From Legionellaceae bacterium (GTDB lineage Bacteria; Pseudomonadota; Gammaproteobacteria; Legionellales; Legionellaceae), in contig JASBUC010000003.1 in NCBI GenBank assembly GCA_030148065.1, positions 29,218-93,217 of the forward strand: a stretch of 64,000 bases of DNA. The letters are read 5' to 3'. Below the pieces are notes generated by a model. The model was given only the letters and a program-made list of their open reading frames with translations. It searched no databases and was not told the origin of the DNA. Shown here one piece after another: positions 18,482 to 27,864 of the stretch. The translations under genes and the position numbers were made by a program. Numbering within the stretch: the first letter of the stretch is position 1; each line of letters begins with the position of its first letter.

Positions 18482-21400
18482 AATTATCGACTTTAGTTTT
18501 GCCCACCAGCGCAGTGTTCTTTTTATTTGGCTTATTTCTCTTATCTTGGGCGTGTATGCTTACTTTAATATTGCCAAAGAGTCGGCTCCAGATGTGCCAA
18601 TTCCAACCATCGTGGTGTCTGTGGCACACCCCGGGATCTCAACAGAAGACAGTGAGCGCTTATTGCTAAAGCCCTTGCAAAAAGAATTAAAGTCCCTAGA
18701 TGGCTTGAAAGAAATGAAAGGAGAGGCCAAAGATAACAGCGCTTCTGTCAAACTCGAGTTTGAAACAGGCTACGCAATTGACAAAGGACTGATTGAAGTT
18801 CGAGAAAAAGTCAGTACTGCCAAGGCAGAGTTTCCAGAAGACACTCAAGAGCCGCGTGTAAGAGAGATAAACATTGCTCTTTTTCCTGTGATATCCATCG
18901 CACTGGCAGGGGACGTGCCTTATCGCACGTTATTAAACACCGGCAAAGAGCTGCAAAAAAAAATTGAAAGTGTTAAAGGCGTACTAAGTGCTAAACTCAG
19001 TGGTGATTTAGAAGAGCAAATGGAGGTTCTTTTAAGCCCCGCTATAATGGAGTCCTATCAACTCTCTCTCCTCGACATTCAAAATTTTCTTGATAAAAAC
19101 CATCAGTTGGTAACCGCTGGCAGAATGGAAGAAGATGAATCACTTTTTAGTTTAAAAGTGCCGGGTTTGATTGGATCTAAAGAAGAAGCGCTCAACATGC
19201 CGCTGAAAGTAGAGGGTACTACCGTTCTTACTTTTAAAGATTTAGCCAAGGTGCGACGAAACTTTAAGTCCCCAGAGAGCCTTGCAAACTTTAATGGTAA
19301 ACCTGTGATCATCATTGATGTTTCAAAGAGAATTGGAGCAAACATTTTAGAAGTCATTCGCTCGGTGAAAGAAATTGTCAGGCAAGCCGATGGTTCTTTC
19401 CCACCAGGGCTAACCGTTAGCTACATGATAGATGAGTCCAGCGTGATTAAAAACCGACTCTCAGACTTAAAGAATAATATTTTAATGGCGGTTTTTTTGG
19501 TGATGATTGTCATTATCGCCTTTCTTGGCATTCGTGCAGGACTGTTAATTGGCATTGCCATTCCTAGTACCATTATGGCGGGCGTATTTCTGCTCTATGT
19601 GTTGGGTGTGACTCTAAATATTGTCGTGCTCTTTTCCTTAATTATGGTCATTGGCTTATTAGTTGATGGTGCCATTGTGATCATTGAAAAAGCCGAGCGA
19701 AACTTAGAAAAAGGCTTGAGCGTTGTTATCGCTTATAAAGCTGCCAGTAAACGAATGTTTTGGCCAATAGTCAGTGCCACCATGACCACGGTGGCGGTAT
19801 TTTTTCCTCTGCTTTTCTGGCCGGGGATCACCGGTGGCTTTATGAAGTACCTTCCGCTTACTATGATTATCACCTTATTGATTTCGCTGCTTATCGCCTT
19901 AATTGTTTTACCCATTTTGGGTGTGGTGTTGCGTCCTACTGGTTGCATTGATAAAAAATCTTCTGTGAAACCCAAAAAGAGTTGGTTGTTACGACGATAT
20001 CTAAAGAGGCTTGATGCATTACTAGAGCGACCAAAGTCTGTGGTGTTTGCGGCCATTATTTTATTCTTTCTGAGCTATTTTATTTTTATTATGTTTGGCA
20101 AAGGCGTTAGTTTTTTTCCAGATGTTGACAGCAACTACATTCAAGTGCAGGTGCTCTCAAGAGGCAACTTATCAATTTATGAAAAAGTGCACATAATTAA
20201 GGACGTCAATAAGAGGCTAAAAGCGATTTCTGGCATTAAAAATGTCTACATTGAAGCCTTTAGCGATGACCGACGACGAAGTCATATGGCTGAAGACACC
20301 ATTGGTCGTGTGCAAATAGAATTGAGTACGTGGTTAACTCGCCCTAAAAGTACGGTAATGGTTGAAAAAGTTAGAACGGCTCTTGCAGAGATTCATGGGG
20401 TGAAATTTTTAGTTAATCCTAAAAAGGCTGGACCGAGAGCAGACAAGCCTATCGAAGTTGTTTTAATTTCAAATAACAAAGCGTTTTTAAAAAAGAGTAA
20501 TGACAAGATCTTAGCGTTGATGAGCAAGCTTGCCATTTTTCGAGACATTGAAAGCACCAATCTTCAATCAGGCATTGATTGGTATTTAAACATAAACAGA
20601 GAGGAGGCCTCTCGCTATGGCGCAGATGTTTCGTTGCTCGGAGCGATGGTGCAGATGATGGGGCAGGGGGTTAAGTTGTCGGAATACCAACCCGATGACT
20701 CAGAAGATGAAATAGACATTCGCTTGCGCTTTACGCCTGATTATCGAAGTTTCAGTCAGTTAAAAAATTTAAAGGTGCCAACCAACAATGGCTCAGTGCC
20801 AGCTAGCCATTTCATAGAAGTCAACTATCAGCCAAAAGTTGGAAAAATTTTGAATCGACAGAATTTACCTGCAATTAGCATTCGAGCCGATGTGCAAAAG
20901 GGCGTTGTGGTTGGTAAAGCAATCAACAAGCTAGAGAAGGCTATACAGGCAGAGCGTTTTCCTACAGGTGTTAACATCGAGTTCAAAGGCGATGATGAGC
21001 GTATGAAAGAAGCAAGCCATTTTTTGATGAAAGCCTTTGTCGCAGCACTGTTTTTAATGACCTTAATCTTATTAACTCAATTTAATTCTTTCTATCAGAC
21101 CTTAGTAACGTTAAGTGCTATCATCTTTTCAACCACAGGTGTGCTCTTAGGCCTTTTCTTTACCAATAACCCATTTGGTATTGTGATGGTGGGGCTTGGC
21201 TTAATTGCTTTAGCTGGCATTGTGGTAAATAACAATATTGTATTGATTGATACCTTCAACCGTAATCGCCAAAAAGGGATGGCAAGCAAAGAGGCTATCT
21301 TAAAAACGGCCAGGGAAAGAATGCGTCCGGTTTTACTAACCTCTGGAACAACTATTTTGGGCTTACTGCCGATGGTTTTCTCTTTAACCGTTGACCTGCT

Positions 21401-21554
21401 TGGTCGGCAAATTTATGTTGGGGCACCATCGAGTCAATGGTGGGTGGAGCTTTCAAGCTCAATTGCAGGAGGCTTATTCTTTGCAACCATCATGACGCTG
21501 TTTGTAACCCCTTGTCTTTTGATGATTGCAGAAAATGCAAAAAAAGGAGCCTAA
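18474..21554 (+). CDS. RND family efflux transporter permease
   Basis: Inner-membrane proton-driven pump of the AcrB/MexB superfamily, 1027 aa with 12 membrane helices and two large periplasmic loops. Helix 4 carries the proton-relay acid in GLLVDGAIVIIE. The start at 18474 (MNRIIDFSFAHQRSV) overlaps the adaptor stop by 8 bases and matches the usual N-terminus; the open frame runs upstream to 18423, which I reject. The sequence is closer to the less studied RND permeases paired with short adaptors than to AcrB itself. Drug, metal or lipid substrate cannot be told. Confidence 0.93.
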   Translation: MNRIIDFSFAHQRSVLFIWLISLILGVYAYFNIAKESAPDVPIPTIVVSVAHPGISTEDSERLLLKPLQKELKSLDGLKEMKGEAKDNSASVKLEFETGYAIDKGLIEVREKVSTAKAEFPEDTQEPRVREINIALFPVISIALAGDVPYRTLLNTGKELQKKIESVKGVLSAKLSGDLEEQMEVLLSPAIMESYQLSLLDIQNFLDKNHQLVTAGRMEEDESLFSLKVPGLIGSKEEALNMPLKVEGTTVLTFKDLAKVRRNFKSPESLANFNGKPVIIIDVSKRIGANILEVIRSVKEIVRQADGSFPPGLTVSYMIDESSVIKNRLSDLKNNILMAVFLVMIVIIAFLGIRAGLLIGIAIPSTIMAGVFLLYVLGVTLNIVVLFSLIMVIGLLVDGAIVIIEKAERNLEKGLSVVIAYKAASKRMFWPIVSATMTTVAVFFPLLFWPGITGGFMKYLPLTMIITLLISLLIALIVLPILGVVLRPTGCIDKKSSVKPKKSWLLRRYLKRLDALLERPKSVVFAAIILFFLSYFIFIMFGKGVSFFPDVDSNYIQVQVLSRGNLSIYEKVHIIKDVNKRLKAISGIKNVYIEAFSDDRRRSHMAEDTIGRVQIELSTWLTRPKSTVMVEKVRTALAEIHGVKFLVNPKKAGPRADKPIEVVLISNNKAFLKKSNDKILALMSKLAIFRDIESTNLQSGIDWYLNINREEASRYGADVSLLGAMVQMMGQGVKLSEYQPDDSEDEIDIRLRFTPDYRSFSQLKNLKVPTNNGSVPASHFIEVNYQPKVGKILNRQNLPAISIRADVQKGVVVGKAINKLEKAIQAERFPTGVNIEFKGDDERMKEASHFLMKAFVAALFLMTLILLTQFNSFYQTLVTLSAIIFSTTGVLLGLFFTNNPFGIVMVGLGLIALAGIVVNNNIVLIDTFNRNRQKGMASKEAILKTARERMRPVLLTSGTTILGLLPMVFSLTVDLLGRQIYVGAPSSQWWVELSSSIAGGLFFATIMTLFVTPCLLMIAENAKKGA

Positions 21555-21555
21555 C

Positions 21556-22122
21556 ATGCCCCCCTTAAACTATGATTATTCAAGCTATGATCCTAAAGAG
21601 TACAGTCCTGATGAACAAAAACTCATTGTCATCTGGGAAGAGCACATCCGTTGTGAGTTTGAAGAACACAATGTAGAAAAGACCATGAAGACCATGACAA
21701 ACACACCACATAATATTTCAGTGCCCACTCTAGCAGGCGGGGTGGGGTTTGAAGAAGTCCAACACTTTTACACGCGCTCGTTTATCCACCAGATGCCAGA
21801 AGACATAGAAAGCACCTTAGTCTCTCGCACCATCGGTGGTAATCGTTTGGTTGATGAGAGCATTTTAGAGTTTACCCACAGCGTGGTGATGGATTGGATT
21901 TTACCTGGCATTGCTCCTACTCATCGAAAGGTGAAGATTGCCATGGTGGCAATTATTGGCTTTCGCGATGATAACGTTGAGTATGAGCATCTTTATTGGG
22001 ATCACGCCTCTGTACTTTATCAAGTAGGCTTAATAGAGGGTGACAAATTGCCAGTGCTTGGTAAAGAAAGCGCTGAAAAAATTGCAAAGCCTCACAGCAT
22101 TGCATCCAATCCCCTACTATAG
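21556..22122 (+). CDS. NTF2-like / SnoaL-like domain protein
   Basis: Soluble 188-aa protein with the cone-shaped NTF2-like pattern: early helix with WEEHIRCEFEEHN, central VGFEEVQHFYTRSFI, and late strands DWILPGIAPT and VAIIGFRDDNVEYEHLYWDHASVLYQVG. Related proteins include ester cyclases and uncharacterised nuclear transport factor 2 family proteins. ATG 21556 follows AAAAGGAG and sits 1 base after the RND stop, so it belongs to the same operon. Function with the pump is unknown. Confidence 0.8.
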   Translation: MPPLNYDYSSYDPKEYSPDEQKLIVIWEEHIRCEFEEHNVEKTMKTMTNTPHNISVPTLAGGVGFEEVQHFYTRSFIHQMPEDIESTLVSRTIGGNRLVDESILEFTHSVVMDWILPGIAPTHRKVKIAMVAIIGFRDDNVEYEHLYWDHASVLYQVGLIEGDKLPVLGKESAEKIAKPHSIASNPLL

Positions 22123-22149
22123 GGTTTGTGGACCGAGCTTCGGCAGGCC

Positions 22150-22411
22150 TCATAAGGCGCCATAGGTTCCGCACGCTCTTTCTTTTCCAGAAGCTCTGCT
22201 GTAGTCATGCTCATTGAAGTCTGTAAGGTTTAACAGAGGGGAGTCTACTTTTCCTTCACGGTTACGTATAACCGCTTGTGGTGGGTTGTTTGCTTGAAAA
22301 TACTGTGCAAACACAGGATGTGTGGTTGTAACTACTAAATGGTGTTCGCACTAGGCTCTCGTATGAGAAAGATACTTTGCCTTCTCAAGGGCAAATGCCT
22401 CCAATAATCTC
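22150..22411 (-). pseudogene. Decayed C-terminal remnant, possibly of an AAA-type ATPase
   Basis: Read on the minus strand, an open stretch of about 64 codons ending at the TGA at 22150-22152 contains EHHLVVTTTHPVFAQYFQ and later NNPPQAVIRNREGKVDSPLL. Just upstream the same frame reads AFALEKAKYLSHTRA, then a TAG, and further upstream the frame breaks. The hydrophobic strand followed by TTTHPVF resembles the switch region (TTHSP) near the end of AAA/ABC-type ATPases of the RecF/OLD group. I see no start codon or ribosome site. This explains most of the otherwise gene-free 22123-22484 interval. Confidence 0.55.
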
Positions 22412-22484
22412 TAAACTTTTACTCTGATTGTTCGATAAGAAGGCTAATTAGCAACGTTTGAGGTGTCGAGCATGAGGGGAAAAT

Positions 22485-23231
22485 ATGAATTTTAAAACAA
22501 TTATTGGCAAGGCCTTGGCCTTTGGGGTGCTTTTTAGCACACTTCCGGCACTTGCTTCCACAGACATTGGGGTTAAGTACTATGGCAAGGGGCTTTGTAA
22601 TCATCCAGACTTTTACTGCACTAAAGTTGAGCGAGGAGGGCGCTGGACCAGTGTTTTTCCAGATCCTCATCAACGAGACATCGTGCAGCGGGTAAATCGA
22701 ACCTACAATTGGTTGCCCCGCGGAAAAGTCTTGGCCATTCCTAAAAACATCGATGAAGTTACCATATTTGATGTCTCGCCATTCCCTCTCAAAGAAGACA
22801 CAGAGGGAGAGAAACAAATCATTGTCGATCAAGAGAAGCTTGCTTGGGGGGCATATGATGAAAATGGCGCCTTGGTGAACTGGGGACCAATTTCTTCTGG
22901 AAAAGACTACTGTCCTGACATTGCCAAGGGTTGTCGCACTAAAACAGGCGTTTTTCGCTTTTTTGGCAAGCAGGGCACAGGTTGTCGTTCTAGGACTTTT
23001 GGTAACGCCAGAATGCCTTACTGCATGTTCTTTTTCAAAGGCTTTGCCCTGCATGGCTCGGATGACATTCCCGGCAAGCGAGCAAGTCACGGTTGTGTGC
23101 GGATGTTTACTCATGATGCCAAATGGTTAAACCACAACTTTGTAGAGGTCTCTCATGATCGTAATGATTACAAGGGTACTAAGGTAATCGTGAGAGAGTT
23201 AAATGTAAGAAGCCGATATGAGAGACGATAA
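22485..23231 (+). CDS. enhA: EnhA-like L,D-transpeptidase (YkuD domain)
   Basis: Exported 248-aa protein; residues 1-24 are a signal peptide ending PALA. The YkuD catalytic motif is SHGCVRMF with His202 and Cys204; the upstream conserved His is in ALHGSD (His190). L,D-transpeptidases make 3-3 cross-links in peptidoglycan or attach proteins to it. Order and content with the next two genes match the Legionella pneumophila enhanced-entry locus enhA-enhB-enhC, which supports the name. The EnhA function in that locus is less studied than EnhC. The ATG follows GAGGGGAAA. First gene of the operon. Confidence 0.85.
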   Translation: MNFKTIIGKALAFGVLFSTLPALASTDIGVKYYGKGLCNHPDFYCTKVERGGRWTSVFPDPHQRDIVQRVNRTYNWLPRGKVLAIPKNIDEVTIFDVSPFPLKEDTEGEKQIIVDQEKLAWGAYDENGALVNWGPISSGKDYCPDIAKGCRTKTGVFRFFGKQGTGCRSRTFGNARMPYCMFFFKGFALHGSDDIPGKRASHGCVRMFTHDAKWLNHNFVEVSHDRNDYKGTKVIVRELNVRSRYERR

Positions 23232-23232
23232 A

Positions 23233-23745
23233 ATGAAAGATTACAAAAAAACACTCACTTTTTCACTGATGATCCCCATGCTGGTTGGCACAAGCCTTGC
23301 CAGTGCTAAAGGAGGGGACGCACCACGAGGCTGTTACGATGAGGGGTACAAGTTTGATCATAAAATGTTGTTTCTAAAACCTCATCAAGCAGGGAAAAAA
23401 GATTCAGTCTACTTTATTTACAATAAATCCAACCAGTCGGTGAACTTATTCCAAGCAAGGAGTGATGGAAAATATCATGGAGAGGGTTTGAATAACACCA
23501 TTGGTCATGGACAGTGGGGGGCTTATTCTACTGATGAGAAAGAAATTAAATTCATTTGCACGGTTCGAGACAGCACGCGTGCTTATGGTCAAATTGTCAG
23601 CTGCAAAGACCATTTTAAAGTGTGCGAATTTAGTAACGTCACCTACGGGGTTAACAACCGAGGTAATTATTGGATGGCACACAGCACAAGCAGAAGTGGG
23701 GCAATTAAACGCGCAAACTATTGGGGCGTTTTATTAAGTAATTAA
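23233..23745 (+). CDS. enhB: EnhB-like secreted protein
   Basis: Exported protein of about 170 aa with a signal peptide ending near SLASAKG. The mature part has an Ig-like or beta-rich pattern and a conserved pair CKDHFKVC, with WMAHSTSRSGAIKR near the end. It lies between enhA-like and enhC-like genes, as EnhB does in Legionella. The protein at 47143-47607 shares this pattern (CKDLINVC, then [15 protein letters not shown]), so the window holds two family members. The start is either 23218 or 23233; neither has a strong ribosome site. Molecular role unknown. Confidence 0.8.
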   Translation: MKDYKKTLTFSLMIPMLVGTSLASAKGGDAPRGCYDEGYKFDHKMLFLKPHQAGKKDSVYFIYNKSNQSVNLFQARSDGKYHGEGLNNTIGHGQWGAYSTDEKEIKFICTVRDSTRAYGQIVSCKDHFKVCEFSNVTYGVNNRGNYWMAHSTSRSGAIKRANYWGVLLSN

Positions 23746-23787
23746 ACAAATTTTGACATAACGTAATAATAGACAAAGGACTTAACC

Positions 23788-26700
23788 ATGAAAGGCTTCT
23801 CATTATTTAGTGCACTGTTACTCATAGGGTTAGGCTCACAAAGCCACGGCGCCAATCCTTATGAAGACTATCAACACGGCGATTATAAAATTGCTAAAAG
23901 CAACATTGAAACGCTTGCTAAAAAAGGCGACAAAAGAGCGCTCTATTATTTAGGGTTAATGAAAATTAATGGCTATGGGCTTGGTAAAAACCAAGAGTCT
24001 GGCATAGAAGACATAGCGCGGGCAGCCAAAGGTGGTTACTTGCCAGCTCGTCTTTACCTTGGAAAGCTAAGACTGAGTCAAGATAAACCAGAAAAGGCTT
24101 TATATTGGTATAAACTTGCAGCTGGGCAAGGCGACATTGCTTCCATGCTCTTTGTGGCGAGCTGTTATAAGTTTGGCTATGGGGTTAAGGCAAATCACTC
24201 CCAGTCTCAACGATACTTATCAAGAGCTGCGCGCAACAACAATCGTTTAGCACAGTATTATCTGGCTGAAGGGTTTCTAAAAAGCAGTCGAAAGAGTACG
24301 CGTCGTATGGGCTTAAACTGGTTAAAACAATCGGCAAGAGGTGGTTCTGTGCTAGCTCAGCTAGCACTAGCGCGCCTGTTTGAAGAAGGTCGACGAGTGG
24401 CTTATTCACCGAATGAGGTAAGCTTTTGGTTAAATAAAGCCATGGCTAACACCAGTGTAAACCCCGATCTTTATATTGGTGATTACTTTGCTAGTGCGCA
24501 TGATTTAAGTGACAAAGAAAAAGCCCTAAGTTGGTATCAGAAGGCGGCAGAAGTAAGTGCGCAAGGAAAATATAAACTTGGACGTTTTTATCTTGAAAAT
24601 AACTTTTATCAGCAATCAACCGAGAAGGGGATTCAGTTAATTGAGCAAGCGGCAAATGAAGGAAACAGTGATGCTCAAAAAGCTTTGGCTGAGTTTTATC
24701 AATCCGGAAGTTATGTTTCAGCTTCAAAAGAGCAGGCAGAATTTTGGAAGAATAAATTACAAGAAAATGCGAGTGCTCGTTTAAAGGATAAAGCGCTTTC
24801 TTGGATTTCATATGGTTTGCAAGACAAAGACATTCTAAAAAAACTTGCACCCAATCAGGTTCTTCCAGCGTTTGCAAGCAAAGAGGCCTCTAAACAAGGT
24901 GCAATTAATCTCGGTGCTAAAAATGCAAGGCTTAAAAAAGAAGACGTGTATCAATCAGAACTCACGTTAGTAAGTCCCAATCAAATTGAAATCATTGATT
25001 TGTTAGCCAGTGAAAGTCCTAAAGAGGGCCAACTTAAAAAGTCTACTCGACCTTTTCCCTTTTACCCCTTAAAAAACAAAAATCCCGATCAAAAATACTT
25101 TAACAAACTCTACTCAAAAGCGCTGCTTGGCAACCGTGAAGCACAGTTTGAATTGGCGCAGTACTATCATTTTGGGGTGGGTGTGAAAAAAGACATTCCA
25201 ACGGCTCTGTCTTGGTATTATGATGCTGCCATGCAACATCACATGGGCAGTGAATATGGGCTGGGTCTCATTTATCTACAAGGTGATGGGGTTGCTCAGG
25301 ACTTAAAATCTGCTAAGGCTTGGCTTGAGCTTTCTTCTTTTAAAGGGAACCCATATGCGCAATATGCGCTTGCCTATGCTCATCAGCAAGGCTTGGGAGA
25401 GCCTTTTTCAGATGCTGCAATTAATCAAGATTTGGCACGGGCAAAATCACTCTATCATTTGGCAAGTAGCATGAAGATTGCTGACGCAGAGTATAATCTT
25501 GCCAACCTCTACGCCGTTGAGGATTTAGACAAACTTAGTCATGATGAGAAGAAAGAACGGGTTTTGCTTCTAAGTGAATTGTTTGAAAGCGCTAAAGAAC
25601 AAGGCATCACAGAGGCAGAAGATCCTCTTGCTTTTTATTATCTAGCAAGTCAAACAGATCCTGATAAATTAAAGTGGGCATTTCAAAAAATAAAAGACAA
25701 AGCAGAATCAGGAAATCCTAACAGCGCGCTTCTGCTTGCGGTGATGTTAGACAGAGGCTTAGGCGTTAATCAAGACAAACAAAAAGCAAAGCGTTGGTTG
25801 AAAGTTGCAGCAAGAGAAAACAACCCCGTTGCGCAATTTATCCTAGGGACTTACCTGTATCAACATGGGGTGAATGCTGCTGAAAAAGAAGAAGGCCGCT
25901 CTCTACTAAGTAAGAGCTCTTATAATGGATTCTCCATTTCTGATTATAATCTCGCAGTAACCTTTAAGGATTCAAACCTAGAGCACATGGGACTTGTTAA
26001 TAAATCATCTGCCAATGGTTTTATTCCAGCGAGTCTATTTTTAGCAGATCTAAATGTGATAAAAGGTGATGCCGCCACACTTAGAGAGTCACGCGAGACC
26101 TATTATCGGCTAAGCCGTCTAGGTAATAGCAATGCCACCCTAAAACTTGGTTACATGATGGCCAACGGCTTGGGAGGCAAAAAAGATTTAAAAAAAGCAA
26201 AAAGTTATTATTTGAAGGCAGCAAGAGAAAACAATCCGCTTGCCCAATACTTAATTGCTCAAAGCTATCAGTTTGGTCAAGGGACTAAGGTTTCACCGGT
26301 TAAGGCGCTTTATTGGTATAAACGTGCAGCCGCACAAGGTTTTGATAAAGCCTACTTATCATTAGGTTTTCTTTATGAAACCGAGTTTAAACAGTATGAT
26401 CTTGCCAAAAATTGGTATGAAAAAGCGCTAAAAAATGACCAAGGGCTTGCAAACTTCAATCTAGCTTTAATGTATGATTATGGAAAAGGCAGCACAAAAG
26501 AAAACAAACAACAAGCCTTTGGCTATTATCTGCAAGCCGCAAATTCTGGAGTGAGTGAAACCTACTACCCGCTTGCCTTAAAATATTACAATGGGGTTGG
26601 CACAGAGAGAAATGTCGAGAGTGCTTATAACTGGTTTAATAAAGCCTATCAACAGGGTGATAACCGTGCGCTTGCCAAGCTTGCTTTTATGAATGAGATG

Positions 26701-27117
26701 GGGGTTGGTACCAAAAAAGACGCAGCTAAGGCCATAATCTTTTATCAAGCATTGGCAACTCTTGGGCAAGTTGAGGCGATGATTTCTGCTGCGAGACTTT
26801 ATCAACAAGGCAAGGGTGTGCCACAAGACTTGGATAAAGCCTTTAACTATTATCAAATGGCGGCGGACAAAGGGAACAAATTTGCAAAGTATCAGGTTGC
26901 TAAGATGCGCTTAGAAGGCGAAGGGGTGATTGCCGATAAAGAGCGAGCAATTAAGGAGCTTGAAGCGCTCAAAAAGCAAAACTATCCTAAAGCGGTCTTG
27001 CTCTTAGAGAAGATTACGCCGAAAGAGGTTGACGGGGAGGCTGGTTCTTTAAATGACTCAACAAATAATGAGTCAGCGAACAGTGAACAACTTGAAAAAA
27101 ATAAGAATAACGCATGA
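23788..27117 (+). CDS. enhC: EnhC-like Sel1-repeat periplasmic protein, 1109 aa
   Basis: Signal peptide (residues 1-21, ending SHG/AN) followed by an array of Sel1-like repeats nearly end to end; typical units contain A..W...A...G...A...LG..Y..G.GV..D. Repeats are clear at about 50-290, 440-600 and 690-1080, with a linker of lower similarity at about 350-430. L. pneumophila EnhC (about 1200 aa) is a periplasmic Sel1 protein that restrains the lytic transglycosylase Slt and so limits release of peptidoglycan fragments sensed by NOD1; the same role is inferred here. ATG follows AAAGGA. It overlaps the next gene by ATGA. Confidence 0.88.
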   Translation: MKGFSLFSALLLIGLGSQSHGANPYEDYQHGDYKIAKSNIETLAKKGDKRALYYLGLMKINGYGLGKNQESGIEDIARAAKGGYLPARLYLGKLRLSQDKPEKALYWYKLAAGQGDIASMLFVASCYKFGYGVKANHSQSQRYLSRAARNNNRLAQYYLAEGFLKSSRKSTRRMGLNWLKQSARGGSVLAQLALARLFEEGRRVAYSPNEVSFWLNKAMANTSVNPDLYIGDYFASAHDLSDKEKALSWYQKAAEVSAQGKYKLGRFYLENNFYQQSTEKGIQLIEQAANEGNSDAQKALAEFYQSGSYVSASKEQAEFWKNKLQENASARLKDKALSWISYGLQDKDILKKLAPNQVLPAFASKEASKQGAINLGAKNARLKKEDVYQSELTLVSPNQIEIIDLLASESPKEGQLKKSTRPFPFYPLKNKNPDQKYFNKLYSKALLGNREAQFELAQYYHFGVGVKKDIPTALSWYYDAAMQHHMGSEYGLGLIYLQGDGVAQDLKSAKAWLELSSFKGNPYAQYALAYAHQQGLGEPFSDAAINQDLARAKSLYHLASSMKIADAEYNLANLYAVEDLDKLSHDEKKERVLLLSELFESAKEQGITEAEDPLAFYYLASQTDPDKLKWAFQKIKDKAESGNPNSALLLAVMLDRGLGVNQDKQKAKRWLKVAARENNPVAQFILGTYLYQHGVNAAEKEEGRSLLSKSSYNGFSISDYNLAVTFKDSNLEHMGLVNKSSANGFIPASLFLADLNVIKGDAATLRESRETYYRLSRLGNSNATLKLGYMMANGLGGKKDLKKAKSYYLKAARENNPLAQYLIAQSYQFGQGTKVSPVKALYWYKRAAAQGFDKAYLSLGFLYETEFKQYDLAKNWYEKALKNDQGLANFNLALMYDYGKGSTKENKQQAFGYYLQAANSGVSETYYPLALKYYNGVGTERNVESAYNWFNKAYQQGDNRALAKLAFMNEMGVGTKKDAAKAIIFYQALATLGQVEAMISAARLYQQGKGVPQDLDKAFNYYQMAADKGNKFAKYQVAKMRLEGEGVIADKERAIKELEALKKQNYPKAVLLLEKITPKEVDGEAGSLNDSTNNESANSEQLEKNKNNA

Positions 27118-27482
27118 GCCCAGATAATCCCGAAACGCTTATTGTCGGCTTTCGATTTGCCAACCAGGCGTTTTGGGATGATCGTTTGACAAAACAACGC
27201 TTGGTTAATGTTTTATCAAGCCTCTCCTACAAGGTTGTCTCGCAGGGAAATAATTACTTTCGGTTTTCAAAAGACATTCACACAGCCCACCACCGGTTTA
27301 ATTGTCACTTGACCCTACAAGCAAGTAGTTTGTTAGTAAGCAGTGCTGATTCATTGACACTGCCACTTGAGCAAAAACTCTTAAGCGATTTAAAACAGAT
27401 TAAGGCGGTCTTAAAGGAGACCTCTTTTACAATCATCGGTGAGTGCGACTATTTAAAAAACATCTTGAGCTCTAATGAGTAA
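27114..27482 (+). CDS. Small hypothetical protein in the enh operon, 122 aa
   Basis: The start ATG overlaps the enhC-like stop (ATGA at 27114-27117), which indicates translational coupling. No signal peptide, so it would be cytosolic. It contains LIVGFRFANQAFWDD near the start and KETSFTIIGECDYLKNIL at the end. I recognise no family. Its operon position suggests a link to the envelope genes upstream, but nothing in the sequence says how. Confidence 0.65.
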   Translation: MSPDNPETLIVGFRFANQAFWDDRLTKQRLVNVLSSLSYKVVSQGNNYFRFSKDIHTAHHRFNCHLTLQASSLLVSSADSLTLPLEQKLLSDLKQIKAVLKETSFTIIGECDYLKNILSSNE

Positions 27483-27556
27483 AGCCTGGTGAGAGCGCAA
27501 AGTTGGTATGAAACTTGTATGTTTATTACTGTTCTTGACGGTTAAAAGGATGAGCA

Positions 27557-27832
27557 ATGGACGTATACTTCAGAGACAAACAAGCCACCGATGATGTGGC
27601 TGAGAGCATCATCAGTATTCTAAAAATGTTTCGTGATCGTTATGGCATCGAGAAGTTTCGCGAAATTCAATTGTCGATGACTCTGGTTGATGGGCAGGGC
27701 GATGATGTTGAGTTAATTGACAGTGTGACAAATGAGGTTTTTCAAGTGTTTGAAATTGTAAAAGCGGGCGATGAGCCAAAACTTTGTCGCAGTCAAAAAC
27801 CAGGACTTCGCTTGGTGGTTGATAATACTTAA
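27557..27832 (+). CDS. Small hypothetical protein, 91 aa
   Basis: A compact soluble protein with an N-terminal helix (DVAESIISILKMFRDRYG), a strand-rich middle (IQLSMTLVDGQGDDVELID) and C-terminal GLRLVVDNT. The ATG follows AAAAGGATGAGCA with acceptable spacing. No family recognised. It sits 75 bp after the previous gene and 32 bp before the site-2 protease gene, so it may be cotranscribed with the latter. Confidence 0.65.
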   Translation: MDVYFRDKQATDDVAESIISILKMFRDRYGIEKFREIQLSMTLVDGQGDDVELIDSVTNEVFQVFEIVKAGDEPKLCRSQKPGLRLVVDNT

Positions 27833-27864
27833 AAGCGAAGCAGTTCGCATAGAATGGAATAACA

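Noticed and set aside
22419..23114. 231-aa minus-strand ORF opposite the EnhA-like gene
   Set aside because: It overlaps a gene with a clear signal peptide and catalytic motif; its own product is Cys/Ser-rich with no motif.
23788..27117. Sel1 repeats as a DNA-level tandem repeat
   Set aside because: The repeats are protein-level only; the codons have diverged and no DNA unit is repeated exactly.
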